Of a stretch of 64,000 nucleotides of DNA, positions 1 through 10,010 are shown piece after piece. Source of the DNA: Streptomyces spiralis (GTDB lineage Bacteria > Actinomycetota > Actinomycetes > Streptomycetales > Streptomycetaceae); NCBI RefSeq assembly GCF_014654675.1, contig NZ_BNBC01000002.1:186001-250000 (forward strand), read 5' to 3'. Within the stretch, counting starts at the first letter, position 1, and the number at the start of each line of letters is the position of its first letter. Position numbers and translations under genes: made by a program. The notes beneath the pieces were generated by a model. The model was not told where the DNA came from and ran no database searches. It saw only the letters and a list, made by a program, of their open reading frames with translations.

Positions 1-1
1 G

Positions 2-448
2 GACGTGAGACAGGCGATCGCCTGGCTGCGCGAACACGCCGAAGAGCTGGGCGCCGATCCGTCACGTCCGGTCGTCGCCGGGGGATCGGCCGGAGCCCAT
101 CTGGCAGCGACCATCGCGCTGACCGACGCCTCGATCGCGGGCGCGATCGGACTGTACGGCTACTACGGACCGACCGCCGGAGGTGCGTCGGGCGCCCCGG
201 CCACCCCGCACGCCCACCTCCATGCCGACGCGCCACCGTTCCTGATCGTGCACGGCACCCTGGACACCCTGGTGCTGACAGCCGACGCCCACCACTTCGC
301 GGACGAACTCGCCCACGCCTCCGGCGCACCGGTCGCCTTCGCCGAGCTACCCGGCACTCAGCACAACTTCGACTTCTTCCACTCGCTCCGGTTCCATGCC
401 GTCGCCGACGCCGTCGAGGCCTTCGCGGTCTGGGCCGTACGTCGGTGA
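2..448 (+). CDS. alpha/beta hydrolase (esterase/lipase-like), C-terminal part
   Basis: The reading frame is open from the first bases of the window, so the N-terminus lies upstream. What is present is the C-terminal half of an alpha/beta-hydrolase of the acetyl-esterase/BD-FAE type. The nucleophile elbow reads GGSAGAH, followed by the expected acid in HGTLDTLV and the catalytic histidine in GTQHNFDFF close to the C-terminus, so the Ser-Asp-His triad appears complete. Substrate cannot be told from the sequence. A 327-base gap separates it from the polyketide synthase gene, so co-transcription is uncertain. The family call is firm; the exact function is not. Confidence 0.8.
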   Translation, partial: DVRQAIAWLREHAEELGADPSRPVVAGGSAGAHLAATIALTDASIAGAIGLYGYYGPTAGGASGAPATPHAHLHADAPPFLIVHGTLDTLVLTADAHHFADELAHASGAPVAFAELPGTQHNFDFFHSLRFHAVADAVEAFAVWAVRR

Positions 449-775
449 CCCGATAGGTCGATAGGCCGAGGCATCACGGCACACCGGCGGCAGCGACCAG
501 GTGGTCTTCCGGCTGACTGACGGCACGTCAGGTCGCGGCTGCGGAAGCGCTGCGGGGGCCCCTGTTCCAGTGGTGTGTGCCGAGTCACCCATTTCGAGTG
601 CCGCCTGAGTTGTATGCATCACAGCGGAAATGTCCATTTGGCGTCCATGCTCGAAACGGATGGCGGCTCCCGAAGTGGAGCCCATCGGCAACCTCTTGGG
701 CGCGACATTCCAAAGTGACCCATGACACAGAATCCGTGACATTCCTGCTTGTTCCCCCCGGAAAGGTGCCGCATT
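449..775. other. Intergenic region upstream of type III PKS
   Basis: This is a 327-base gap with no credible gene. It is less GC-biased toward the 3' end (about 590-760), as expected for promoter DNA. It ends in a good ribosome binding site, GGAAAGG at 760-766, nine bases before the ATG at 776. I see no clear terminator hairpin for the preceding hydrolase and no convincing operator. Confidence 0.5.
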
Positions 776-1960
776 ATGGCCGCTTACCTCTGTCCTCCTG
801 CCGTGATACACGGCGAGCACGCCGTGGAGACCAGCCAGATCGTGGCGGAGGTGCGCGATCGGCATCCGCATGCGGCCTGGGCGCCGCGGATCGACAGCAT
901 CGCGGCCGGCACGGGCATCGAGACCCGCGGGTGGATGGTGCCGCTGGAGACCGCCGTCGCGCCCGGCAGCGGTGGCGGCCTGCGGGCCGTCGGCGTCGGC
1001 CCGGCCCAAGAGGCGCTGACGCGCGACGGGTTCACCCAGCAGGACGTGGACCGCGTGATCGCCGCACTGGAGGCGATACCCGCGCCGCAGACCGTCCAGG
1101 AGCGCACCGCGCCGGCCTGGGAGGCCGTGCAGTCCTACGGGGAGCGTGCGGCCCGCGGGGCCCTGCAGATCGCCGGGCTGGACGCCGCGGACGTCGACTG
1201 CCTGATCACCAGCAACTCCACCACCCCGGCGCTGCCGGGTCTGGACATCGCCCTGGCCAACAAGCTTCCGCTCCGCAACGACGTGATGCTGCTGCCGGCC
1301 ACGCAGTGGGCCTGTATCGCCGGGACCCGCTCCCTGGCGCTGGCGGCGGATCTCGTGGCCGCGGACCCCGACCGGGTGGTCCTGGTCGTGATCGCGGAGG
1401 CGCTGAGCACGACCTACCAGCCCGCGGACGACACCCTCGAGTCCCTGATCGTCCGGCTGCTGTTCGCGGACACCGCGGTCGCCGCGGTCGTCACGGGCCG
1501 CCCGCGGCGCGAGTCGGTGCTGCGGCTGGACGCCGCCTGGCACCACACCCTGCCCGGCACCCACGACCTGCACCGCCTGGACACACGGGCGGACGGCACC
1601 CACTTCGTTATGGACCGGCGCGGCCCGCGCGCCGTGCAGGAGACGGTCACCGCGATGTGGGAGTGGCTGCGCGTGCGCTACCAGGACCACCCCGACGCCT
1701 GGCACCCCGACGTGCTGCTCGCGCACCCCGGCGGGACCCGGGTGCTGGAGTACATGGAGCAGACGATGCCCGACGCATGGCCGTCCGGGCTGCTGGACCA
1801 CAGCCGGGACGGCTACACCACCGGCAACCGCGGCGGCGCCGCCGTGTTCGACATCATGCGGCGGGCGCACGACGCCGGGCAGAAGCCGGGCAGTCGCGCC
1901 GTCCTGTACGCGGCGGCGCCGGGACTCAGCGCCACCGCCCTGGACGGGGAGTGGCTGTAG
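776..1960 (+). CDS. Type III polyketide synthase (chalcone/stilbene synthase family)
   Basis: A 394-residue homodimeric ketosynthase of the chalcone-synthase superfamily, which extends a CoA starter with malonyl-CoA and cyclises the chain. All three catalytic residues are readable: Cys180 (in QWACIAG), His317 (in AHPGGTRVLE) and Asn351 (in TGNRGGAAVFD). Their spacing (137 and 34) is close to plant CHS (139 and 33). The segment TYQPADDTLESLIVRLLFAD is typical of bacterial members. The C-terminal GFGPG loop is altered to AAAPGLSA. ATG 776 is preferred over the upstream TTG because GGAAAGG lies nine bases before it. No tailoring gene (methyltransferase, P450, oxidase) is adjacent, so starter and product cannot be predicted. 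It converges with the SpoIIE-type gene. Confidence 0.88.
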   Translation: MAAYLCPPAVIHGEHAVETSQIVAEVRDRHPHAAWAPRIDSIAAGTGIETRGWMVPLETAVAPGSGGGLRAVGVGPAQEALTRDGFTQQDVDRVIAALEAIPAPQTVQERTAPAWEAVQSYGERAARGALQIAGLDAADVDCLITSNSTTPALPGLDIALANKLPLRNDVMLLPATQWACIAGTRSLALAADLVAADPDRVVLVVIAEALSTTYQPADDTLESLIVRLLFADTAVAAVVTGRPRRESVLRLDAAWHHTLPGTHDLHRLDTRADGTHFVMDRRGPRAVQETVTAMWEWLRVRYQDHPDAWHPDVLLAHPGGTRVLEYMEQTMPDAWPSGLLDHSRDGYTTGNRGGAAVFDIMRRAHDAGQKPGSRAVLYAAAPGLSATALDGEWL

Positions 1961-2075
1961 CGCGCGCCCGTGCCGCCCGCATCGGCGGACGGGCCGTCCG
2001 TACCACCGGTCACGTCACGTACCGCTGAGGGCACCGTCCGTACCGAAGGCACGTGTCCCCGTGCCCGCGGCCGCG

Positions 2076-4244
2076 TCACCTCGCGACTTCCGCCCACACC
2101 ACCTTGCCGGTGTCCGTCCACCGCACGCCCCACCGGGTGGTGAGCCTGTGCACGATGTTCAGGCCACGGCCGCCGTCGTCGAGGAGGCCGCCCCGGCTCA
2201 CCCGGGGCCTGCCGTTGCCGGTGTCGCCCACCTCGCACACCAGGCCCTGACCGGCCCTGATCAGCCGTACCGTGATGGGACCGGTGGCGAAGCGCACCGC
2301 GTTGGTGACCAGCTCGCTGACCAGCAGCAGCACGTTGTCATGGGTGTCGTCCCGGGTGCGCCACTGCCGCAGCAGCGCGGACACCTGGGCGCGGGCACGG
2401 GCGGGGGCGTCGTCGCGGGCCGGCAGCCGCCAGGTCGATGTGTCCCCCTTGCGGTAGCCGATCATCCGCGCGAGCAGCAGGGTCACGTCGTCGCGCTGAC
2501 GCACGGGTGCCAGCACGGAGACGACGTGCCGTGCGGCCTGCTGCAGGGCGTCCCAGGGATGCACCGTGGACACGGCGTCCGCCAGCCTGCCGATGCCCTC
2601 GTCGATCGACACGGCCGGATCCTCCACCAGGCCGTCGGTGTAGAGGGCGAGCAGAGAGCCCGGGGGTGCGTCGAACGTGTGCACGTCGAACGGCTCCCGC
2701 AGGGCGAACTCGGCGCCCAGGCCGGGGTGGGGGCGGACCGCGAGCGGGCCCGCGCGTCCGTCCGGGGAGACCAGGACCGGGGGAAGGTGTCCGGCGCTGG
2801 ACAGCGCCACGCGGTGACTGACCGGGTCGTAGAGGGCGATGCAGCAGGTCGACCCGAGGGCGCTGTAGCCGGCCGCCAGCCCGGACTCCGTGTCGTCCAG
2901 CAGCGTCACGGTCGCGTCCAGGTGCTCCAGCACCTCGTCGGGGGCGAGCCCCGCGGACAGCAGCGCGCGGGCCTCCGTGCTCAGCTGGCCCATGGTCGCC
3001 GCGGCTCCCAGGCCGTGCCCGACGACGTCACCGACCACCAGCGCGGTACGGCCGTCCGGCAGCGGGAAGCTGTTCACCCAGTCGCCGCCGACGCCCGCGC
3101 TGTCGGGCGTCGCGGGCTGGTAGACGCTGGCGATCTCGATGGTGTCGCCACCGGTCCGGGGCAGCAGCCGGCGCTGCAACGCCAGCACCTGTGTGTGCTC
3201 GCGCTGGTGCTGACGGGCCAGGTCGACGTGATGGGCGGTCCTGGCCACCAGTTCCTGCAGGTCGAACAGCTCGCTGTCGCGGAAGGGAGCGTCCGCCCGC
3301 CGCCAGATCTCCGCCACGCCCAGCACGACGGGCGGCGGGCCGTCCAGGACCAGCGGTATGCACGCCACACCCGCCGACCGGTCGCCGGGCACCAGGGCGC
3401 GCATCACTCGCGGGCTGCCCAGTACCCGCTCGACCGCCTCCCGGTCGGGTATGACGATGGCCTGCGGGGCGTCGTCCCGCCGTACCGCCTGTGCCAGCAG
3501 GCGACTCGCGTCGCCGGGGAGATCGTCGCCGGGAGTCACGTAGCCCTCGGGCCATGCCCGGTCCGGCACCAGCGCCGCCCGCCGCAGCCGGATGCGCCCG
3601 TGCGGCCGGTCGGTGACTCCCTCGCCCGTCCACACGGCGAAGTCGAGGTCTACGGCGGCCACGTCTCCCCAGGCCAGCAGGGACTGCGCCAGCGACTGCG
3701 CGGTCTCGCCGATGTCCAGCGAGGTGCCGATCGCGGTCTCGGCGGCGTACAGGTGGAGCCTCCTGGCCATGGCGATCACGGAGACGGTCAGGCCCTCCTG
3801 AGGCACCGCGGCGGGCAGGATGCTCATCGAGACCACCAGCTCCGACCCGTCGCCGCGCCGCAGGCGCTGGATCCGGGCGACGTGCGCCTCACCGGTCTCC
3901 AGGACCTGCCGCAACCGCCGTGTGACCGTCGGTACGTCCCCCGGGGGCAGAAGATCGACGAAGGGATCCCCGGGGAGGGGGTCCAGACCCGCGAACACGG
4001 GGGCCTCAAGATTGCAGCGGGTGATCCTCAGATCCCTGTCCAGGTTGACCGCGCCGAGAATCTGATCCTGAGGGCCGGCTGCCGGGTCGTCGGGTGCACG
4101 TGGGCGGGCGGTGCGATCGCCCTGCACCTGCTCGTCGGCCGTACCGGGGGCCGCTGCCACGCCGCCGCGCGGGATGTACCGTCCCAGGGCGCTGCTGACC
4201 AGGTCGAACGCCGAAGGGGACGAGGACGAGGGTGTGGAGTCCAT
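2076..4244 (-). CDS. PAS-GAF-SpoIIE (PP2C) phosphatase with C-terminal HATPase domain
   Basis: A 722-residue cytoplasmic regulator of the RsbU/SpoIIE type common in Streptomyces. In order: a short low-complexity N-terminus, a PAS domain (about 55-165), a GAF-like domain (about 170-355), the PP2C phosphatase (about 370-580, with metal ligands in GVGGDWVNSF and VGDVVGHGLGAAATMG and the late YTDGLVE motif), and an anti-sigma-type ATPase at the C-terminus (about 595-720; LVSELVTNAVRFA, GDTGNGRP, GGRGLNIV). Such proteins dephosphorylate anti-anti-sigma factors and may also bind sigma factors through the ATPase domain. No anti-anti-sigma gene is adjacent, but a separate RsbW-like ATPase (55532-55957) and SigB-like promoter motifs occur elsewhere in the window. 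The ATG at 4244 begins MDSTPSS. Confidence 0.9.
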   Translation of the reverse strand: MDSTPSSSSPSAFDLVSSALGRYIPRGGVAAAPGTADEQVQGDRTARPRAPDDPAAGPQDQILGAVNLDRDLRITRCNLEAPVFAGLDPLPGDPFVDLLPPGDVPTVTRRLRQVLETGEAHVARIQRLRRGDGSELVVSMSILPAAVPQEGLTVSVIAMARRLHLYAAETAIGTSLDIGETAQSLAQSLLAWGDVAAVDLDFAVWTGEGVTDRPHGRIRLRRAALVPDRAWPEGYVTPGDDLPGDASRLLAQAVRRDDAPQAIVIPDREAVERVLGSPRVMRALVPGDRSAGVACIPLVLDGPPPVVLGVAEIWRRADAPFRDSELFDLQELVARTAHHVDLARQHQREHTQVLALQRRLLPRTGGDTIEIASVYQPATPDSAGVGGDWVNSFPLPDGRTALVVGDVVGHGLGAAATMGQLSTEARALLSAGLAPDEVLEHLDATVTLLDDTESGLAAGYSALGSTCCIALYDPVSHRVALSSAGHLPPVLVSPDGRAGPLAVRPHPGLGAEFALREPFDVHTFDAPPGSLLALYTDGLVEDPAVSIDEGIGRLADAVSTVHPWDALQQAARHVVSVLAPVRQRDDVTLLLARMIGYRKGDTSTWRLPARDDAPARARAQVSALLRQWRTRDDTHDNVLLLVSELVTNAVRFATGPITVRLIRAGQGLVCEVGDTGNGRPRVSRGGLLDDGGRGLNIVHRLTTRWGVRWTDTGKVVWAEVAR

Positions 4245-4414
4245 GCGGCTCTCTCAGCAATCCCCGGCGCGGCGCCGGGGCCGTACTCGGACCCGTGCGG
4301 CGGGCCCCGAGATCCCCGACCGCACACCTCATTCAATAACACCAGGGGGTGCCTCGCCCACATCAGCGGATCGCCCGGTGAACACGGACAGTGAGGGAAT
4401 CCCGAGGCCGGCGC

Positions 4415-5224
4415 TCAGGCCGTCAGCCCCTGGCGTCTGGTCGCGGGCCAGGCGGAGCTCGAGCGGGCGAACAGCAGGACGGCGTCCTGCGGCGGCTGCT
4501 CCGGGAGCAGGGTGTCGGCGAGCGCGTCGCACCTGGCCCGGAGCGAGGAGTGGGCCGCCACCACGCGGCGCAGCTCGTCCGGCGGGATGTGCCGCGGTCG
4601 TGCCGCACCGGCGCCGTCCGGGGTTGTAGAAGGCGAGGGTGCTGCCCACGGGCAGGGTGCGTTCGGTGACGGCGTACTCGCCGACGCCCTGGCCAGGGGC
4701 GGTCCCGGTGTGATGTCGATCAGTTCGACGTCGTCGTCGGGCATGACCAGGGCTGGCGGTGGGTGCCCGGCGGCGGCCATGGAGCAGCTCCTGGTCACCG
4801 GATCGTAGACCGCGTACACACACGTCGCCGGCCACGTCTGGTCGGGCGACTCCTCGGAGTCCGGACCGCGTGGGGCACGGGCGAACCGGCTGGTCAGATC
4901 GTGCAGGCGGGCGAGGATCTCGTCGGGCGGCAGGTCGAGCTCGGAGAGGGCGCTGACGGCGGCGCGCAGTTCTCCCATGGCCGCCGCGGCGTCGACGAGG
5001 CGGCCGGTGGTGTCCCCGGCCGCCAGTGCCACACGCGGCCCGACCATGGACGGGTCGTGAACACCGGTGTCACCGCTGACCGTGCCGGGGCCGGGGTAGG
5101 CCGCGGCGGTGGAGGACTGGCCGGTCGCGCCGAGGCACACGGCCGTCAGGACGGCCGCGACCAGCGCACCGACCCATCGGCGGCGCGACAGGCCGGCGGT
5201 TGTGCCTCGCGTTGATCCGAACAT
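4415..5224 (-). pseudogene. Decayed chimeric SpoIIE-type phosphatase with a secretion-signal N-terminus
   Basis: From the ATG at 5224 (good site GGAAGG just upstream) the product begins with a signal peptide (RRRW, then a hydrophobic stretch ending near STAAA). About 45 residues later it abruptly becomes the middle of a PP2C/SpoIIE phosphatase: GDTTGRLVDAAAAMGELR, then TCVYAVYDPVTRSC and AAGHPPPALV. After DITPGPPL near 4690 the homology jumps to another frame (GVGEYAVTERTLPVGSTLAFY), and near 4625 it jumps back, ending with CDALADTLLPEQPPQDAVLLFAR. The YTDGLVE motif and the first metal-binding GGD segment are missing. At least two frameshifts, a deletion and a foreign secretory N-terminus on a cytoplasmic enzyme mark it as non-functional. 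It runs in tandem behind the intact phosphatase, so it could be a damaged paralogue. Confidence 0.8.
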
Positions 5225-5717
5225 GCGGCCTTTCCTTCCCGGGTGTCGGGGCGCGGAGTCACGTGGCGCGCCGCCGCCGCGTGACAGCCGGTTCGGGCGT
5301 CCGAACAGCTCGTGTTCATGTCGCGGCCGATTCAGGTGCTGTCCCACCGGGGAATGCGTCATGGCGTGATTGCCGCCGTCGCCCGGGTCGGGCCGTCGCC
5401 TGGGTCGGGCCGTCGCCCGGGTCGGGCCGGCGGCAGGGCGCCGGAGCACGGCAACTCGCTCGCGCTACGTGCTTGAGGTGGGGGAACGCAGCGCGGGTGT
5501 CGAGCGTGGGAGCGCTTCCAAGGTGGCGGCGCCTGATGCCGTGTCAAGGGTCGGAGAAGGCGGTCACGCATCGGCGACGTCCGGCCCCCGGGCGTGACCC
5601 GAACGGCCCTGTCGGGTACCCGGGCGGCCACCGGAGGGTGGAAGTGGTGTGCCGCCGGCACCCAGGTGCGGCATCCCCGCCGCTGTTTCCGATCATGTCG
5701 ACCAGGAAGGATCCCTG
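5225..5717. other. Intergenic region upstream of phosphoketolase
   Basis: This 493-base gap lies between the divergent phosphatase remnant and xfp. It holds a 3 x 17-base tandem repeat (5375-5425), a CGGGTACCCGG palindrome around 5613-5623 about 100 bases before the phosphoketolase start, and the xfp ribosome site AGGAAGG at 5704-5710. I see no gene with sensible coding character in it. Confidence 0.5.
5375..5425. repeat. Tandem repeat, 3 x 17 bp
   Basis: Three head-to-tail copies of GCCGTCGCCCGGGTCGG (5375-5391, 5392-5408, 5409-5425). The outer two copies are identical and the middle one differs by a single C to T. It lies in non-coding DNA upstream of the phosphatase remnant and about 300 bases before xfp. 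Confidence 0.85.
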
Positions 5718-8102
5718 ATGTCCGTCGAGACGCGGCAGGCCCCCGCCGGGCTCACGGACGAGGAGCTCGCGACGCTGGACGCCCACTGGCGCGCCGCGAA
5801 CTACCTCTCCGTCGGCCAGATCTACCTCATGGCCAACCCTCTGCTGACCGAGCCGCTGCGCCCGGAGCACATCAAGCCGCGGCTGCTGGGCCACTGGGGC
5901 ACCTCGCCCGGCCTGAACCTGGTCCACACCCACCTCGACCGGCTCATCAAGAGCCGCGACCTGAACACCCTGTGCATCTGGGGGCCCGGCCACGGCGGGC
6001 CCGCGGTGCTGGCCAACTCCTGGCTGGAGGGTTCGTACACGGAGACCTACCCGGACGTCACCCGGGACGCGGCCGGCATGGCCCGGCTGTTCAAACAGTT
6101 CTCCTTCCCCGGCGGAGTGCCCAGCCACGTCGCCCCCGAGACACCGGGCTCCATCCACGAGGGCGGCGAGCTCGGCTACGCGCTCTCCCACGCCTACGGC
6201 GCCGCGTTCGACAACCCCGATCTGCTGGTCGCGTGCGTGATCGGCGACGGCGAGGCGGAGACCGGCCCGCTGGCCGCGTCCTGGCACTCCGACAAGTTCC
6301 TCGATCCGGTCCACGACGGCGCGGTCCTGCCGATCCTGCACCTCAACGGCTACAAGATCGCCAACCCTACGGTCCTGGCCCGGCTCCCCGAAGCGGAACT
6401 CGACGACCTGTTCAAGGGCTACGGCCACGACCCCCTCCACGTCACCGGCGACGACCCGGCGACCGTCCACCGCGCCCTGGCCGCCGCCCTGGACACCGCC
6501 GCCGACCGTATCGCCGCGATCCAGCGCGCCGCCCGCGAGGACGGCGTCACCGACCGGCCCCGCTGGCCGATGATCGTGCTGCGCACCCCGAAGGGCTGGA
6601 CCGGCCCCGCCGAGGTCGACGGCGTGCCCGTGGAGGGGACCTGGCGCTCCCACCAAGTCCCGCTCGCCGCCGTCCGCGACAACCCCGAACACCTGCGGCA
6701 ACTGGAGACATGGCTGCGCTCCTACCGGCCCGAGGAGCTGTTCGACGAGCACGGCGCCCCCCGCCCCGACGTCCTCGCCTGCGTCCCCGCGGGCGCCCGC
6801 CGGCTCGGCGCCACTCCGCACGCCAACGGCGGACTGCTGCTGCGCGAGCTGCCGCTGCCACCGCTGGAGAAGTACGCCGTCGAGGTCGACAAGCCCGGCG
6901 CCACCCTGCACGAACCCACCCGCGTCCTCGGCGACCTGCTCGAGGACGTGATGGCGGGCACCGCCGGCCGGCGCGACTTCCGTCTCGTCGGCCCCGACGA
7001 GACCGCCTCCAACCGCCTCCAGGCCGTCTACGGCGCCAGCGGCAAGGCGTGGCAGGCCAAGACCCTGCCCGTCGACGAGAACCTCGACCCGCACGGCCGG
7101 GTGATGGAGATCCTGTCCGAACACACCTGCCAGGGGTGGCTGGAGGGCTACCTCCTCACAGGCCGGCACGGGCTGTTCTCCTGCTACGAGGCCTTCGTGC
7201 ACATCGTCGACTCCATGGTCAACCAGCACATCAAGTGGCTGCGCACCACCCGCCGACTCACCTGGCGCGCCCCCATCGCCTCCCTCAACTACCTGCTGAC
7301 CTCGCACGTGTGGCGCCAGGACCACAACGGCTTCTCCCACCAGGACCCCGGCTTCGTCGACCACATCCTCAACAAGAGCCCCGAGGCCGTGAGGGTCTAC
7401 TTCCCACCGGACGCCAACACCCTGCTGTCGGTGGCCGACCACGCGCTGCGCAGCCGTGACTACGTCAACGTGATCGTCGCCGGGAAGCAGCCCTGCTTCG
7501 ACTGGCTGCCCATGGACCAGGCGAGGGTGCACTGCGCGCGCGGCGCCGGGGTGTGGGACTGGGCCGGCACCGAGGACGGCAGCCGCGAACCCGACGTGGT
7601 GCTGGCCTGCGCGGGCGACGTGCCCACTCAGGAGGTGCTGGCCGCCGCCCAGCTGCTGCGCCGGCACCTGCCCGAGCTCGCGGTGCGCGTGGTCAACGTC
7701 GTCGACATCGCCCGGCTGATGCCCGCCGAGGAACACCCGCACGGCATGACCGACTTCGAGTACGACGGGCTGTTCACCGCCGACAAACCGGTGATCTTCG
7801 CCTACCACGGCTACCCGTGGCTCATCCACCGCCTGGCCTACCGCCGCACCGGCCACGACCACCTGCACGTGCGCGGCTACAAGGAGATCGGCACCACCAC
7901 CACCCCGTTCGACATGGTGGTCAGCAACGACCTCGACCGCTACCGCCTGGTCATGGACGTCATCGACCGCGTCCCCGGCCTCGCCGTCCGCGCCGCCAGC
8001 GTACGCCAGCGCATGGAGGACACCCGGCTGCGCCACCAGGCGTGGATCCGGGAGCACGGCGTGGACCTGCCGGAGGTCGCCGACTGGACCTGGGACGGCT
8101 GA
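5718..8102 (+). CDS. xfp: Phosphoketolase (xylulose-5-phosphate/fructose-6-phosphate)
   Basis: A 794-residue thiamine-diphosphate enzyme that cleaves xylulose 5-phosphate (and often fructose 6-phosphate) with phosphate to acetyl phosphate plus an aldose phosphate. The length matches the XFP family. Family motifs are clear: [30 protein letters not shown], the ThDP signature [27 protein letters not shown] and, late, [14 protein letters not shown] and [13 protein letters not shown]. The ATG at 5718 (MSVETRQ) has AGGAAGG eight bases upstream. No acetate kinase gene is nearby, so the acetyl phosphate would feed enzymes encoded elsewhere. It lies directly upstream of the sensor kinase in the same direction (165-base gap). 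A GGGTACCC palindrome lies in its promoter region. Confidence 0.96.
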   Translation: MSVETRQAPAGLTDEELATLDAHWRAANYLSVGQIYLMANPLLTEPLRPEHIKPRLLGHWGTSPGLNLVHTHLDRLIKSRDLNTLCIWGPGHGGPAVLANSWLEGSYTETYPDVTRDAAGMARLFKQFSFPGGVPSHVAPETPGSIHEGGELGYALSHAYGAAFDNPDLLVACVIGDGEAETGPLAASWHSDKFLDPVHDGAVLPILHLNGYKIANPTVLARLPEAELDDLFKGYGHDPLHVTGDDPATVHRALAAALDTAADRIAAIQRAAREDGVTDRPRWPMIVLRTPKGWTGPAEVDGVPVEGTWRSHQVPLAAVRDNPEHLRQLETWLRSYRPEELFDEHGAPRPDVLACVPAGARRLGATPHANGGLLLRELPLPPLEKYAVEVDKPGATLHEPTRVLGDLLEDVMAGTAGRRDFRLVGPDETASNRLQAVYGASGKAWQAKTLPVDENLDPHGRVMEILSEHTCQGWLEGYLLTGRHGLFSCYEAFVHIVDSMVNQHIKWLRTTRRLTWRAPIASLNYLLTSHVWRQDHNGFSHQDPGFVDHILNKSPEAVRVYFPPDANTLLSVADHALRSRDYVNVIVAGKQPCFDWLPMDQARVHCARGAGVWDWAGTEDGSREPDVVLACAGDVPTQEVLAAAQLLRRHLPELAVRVVNVVDIARLMPAEEHPHGMTDFEYDGLFTADKPVIFAYHGYPWLIHRLAYRRTGHDHLHVRGYKEIGTTTTPFDMVVSNDLDRYRLVMDVIDRVPGLAVRAASVRQRMEDTRLRHQAWIREHGVDLPEVADWTWDG

Positions 8103-8267
8103 GACGGCGGAACGGGCTCGGCCCCACGGGCCGGTCCCGTGCCCTGTTGCGCCGGAGGTACGCCGGCCGCCGCGCCGCCGCACCCGTGCCGTGTCCCTGC
8201 CGCAGCGACTACTGTGACGGATGAGCGGAACGGCTTTCGGCACGTCACAGGGGCTGGAGGAACAGCG

Positions 8268-10010
8268 GTGGGAGGCTCCGAGGAGGCCGAGGACGCCCGG
8301 GTGCGGCTGCCGCAGCTGCGGCTCGACGAGCTGCTGGAGGAGCTCCAGGCACGCCTGGACGCGGCCCGCGGCACCCGGGACCGGGTGCACAGCCTGCTGG
8401 AGGCGGTGCTCTCCGTCGGCCGGGAGCTGGACCTGGAACAGGTCCTGCGCAGCATCGTGGAGGCCGCGGCGACCGTCGTCGACGCCGAGTACGCGGCGCT
8501 GGGCGTGATCGGCCCCGACGGCAGGCGGCTGTCCGCCTTCCACACCGTCGGGGTGAGCGAGGACGTCATCGCCCGGATCGGTCCGTTCCCGGAGGGGCAC
8601 GGGATTCTGGGTGAGCTGATCCGGCATCCGGAGCCGTTGCGGCTGGGGAAGCTGTCCGAGCATCCGTCGTCGTACGGTTTTCCGGCGCATCATCCGCCGA
8701 TGAACACGTTCCTGGGTGTGCCGATCCGGGTGCGTGATCAGGTGTTCGGCAATCTGTATCTGACCGAGAAGCGGGGCGGGGCGGAGTTCGACGAGGAGGA
8801 CGAGTCTGTTCTGTCCACGCTGGCGGTGGCTGCGGGTGTGGCCATCGACAACGCCGGGTTGTACGAGGAGTCCCGGCTGCGTGAGCGCTGGCTGGAGGCG
8901 AACGCGGAGATCACCCACAGCCTGATGTCCGGGGCCGCCCAGGCGGAGGTGCTCAAGCTGATCGCGGAACGCGCCCGCGAGATCACCGGCTCGGCGCTCG
9001 CCGCGATGTCCACCCCCGTGAAGGACACCGACACGCTCACCGTGGAGCTGGCCATCGGGCAGCAGGCGGAGGCCCACCGCGGGCTGGTGCTGCCCGTCGA
9101 CGGCACCCTCACGGGGGAGGCGTTCACCAGCGGGGCACCGGTGAGCAGCCCGGACATCGCACACGACGCACGCGTCAAGGCCGGACCGCCGCGGTTCGCC
9201 GGCCTCGGCCCGGCCGTCGCCGTGCCCGTAGGCGCCGGCGGCCAGGTGCGCGGAGTGGTGCTGCTCGTCCGTGAGACGGGGGCCGGGAACTTCTCCGACA
9301 CCGAACTGGAACTGCTCAAGACCTTCGCCGCGCAGGCCGCTCTCGCGATGGAGCTGGCCGAGCGGCGCCAGGACGCGGAGCAGATCGCGCTGTTGGAGGA
9401 CCGGGACCGGATCGCGCGGGACCTGCACGACCTGGCCATACAGCGGTTGTTCGCCACCGGGATGACCCTGCAGAGCGCGGGCCGGTTCATCGACCACGCC
9501 GGTGCCAAGGAACGGGTGCTGCGGGCCGTGGACGACCTCGACGAGACCATAAAGATCATCAGGTCGACGATCTTCGGTCTGCGGACGCGTGAGGACGAGG
9601 CGGCTCCGGGCCTGCGGGCGCGGGCGGTGCGGGTGATCGCCGAGGCCACGCGGGTGATGGGGTTCGCGCCGAGTGTGCGTATGGAGGGTCTGCTGGACAC
9701 CCATGTGCCCAGGGAGACCGCGGATCACGTGGTGGCGGTGCTGTCGGAGTCGTTGGCGAACATCGCCCGGCACGCGCAGGCCGACCGGGCCGAGGTGGCG
9801 TTGGAGACGGACGGCAGGACGGTGCGGCTCACGGTCACGGACAACGGTGTGGGCATTCCTGCCGGGGGCCGCCGCAGCGGCCTGGCCAACATGACGCAGC
9901 GGGCCCGCGACCTGGGCGGCGACCTGGAGTGGACCACCCCCGACGGCGGGGGGACCAGGCTTGTCTGGCACGCGCCGCTGAGCGACGCCGGCACGCCGTC
10001 CGGCAACTGA
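8268..10010 (+). CDS. GAF-domain sensor histidine kinase, DevS/DosS-like
   Basis: A 580-residue cytoplasmic two-component kinase. After a leader helix (RLDELLEELQARLDA) come two GAF domains (about 50-200 and 215-370), then a HisKA_3 dimerisation helix with the phospho-accepting His in DRDRIARDLHDLAIQRLFA, and an ATPase domain (ESLANIARHAQ, VTDNGVGIP, SGLANMTQRA). The first GAF contains SSYGFPAHHPPMNTFLGVPI, strongly like the haem GAF of mycobacterial DevS/DosT. That resemblance is suggestive of redox, oxygen or NO sensing but does not prove haem binding. GTG 8268 is chosen because GGAGG (8256-8260) sits seven bases before it. No response regulator gene is adjacent. Codon usage shifts to T/G-ending codons at about 8590-8890 and 9590-9780, hinting at a mosaic origin. 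Confidence 0.92.
   Translation: MGGSEEAEDARVRLPQLRLDELLEELQARLDAARGTRDRVHSLLEAVLSVGRELDLEQVLRSIVEAAATVVDAEYAALGVIGPDGRRLSAFHTVGVSEDVIARIGPFPEGHGILGELIRHPEPLRLGKLSEHPSSYGFPAHHPPMNTFLGVPIRVRDQVFGNLYLTEKRGGAEFDEEDESVLSTLAVAAGVAIDNAGLYEESRLRERWLEANAEITHSLMSGAAQAEVLKLIAERAREITGSALAAMSTPVKDTDTLTVELAIGQQAEAHRGLVLPVDGTLTGEAFTSGAPVSSPDIAHDARVKAGPPRFAGLGPAVAVPVGAGGQVRGVVLLVRETGAGNFSDTELELLKTFAAQAALAMELAERRQDAEQIALLEDRDRIARDLHDLAIQRLFATGMTLQSAGRFIDHAGAKERVLRAVDDLDETIKIIRSTIFGLRTREDEAAPGLRARAVRVIAEATRVMGFAPSVRMEGLLDTHVPRETADHVVAVLSESLANIARHAQADRAEVALETDGRTVRLTVTDNGVGIPAGGRRSGLANMTQRARDLGGDLEWTTPDGGGTRLVWHAPLSDAGTPSGN

Noticed and set aside
347..1870. Long minus-strand open frame (507 codons) opposite the type III polyketide synthase
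   Set aside because: It is the antisense shadow of a clear chalcone-synthase gene. Its translation is Arg/Gly/Val-rich low-complexity sequence with no motif.
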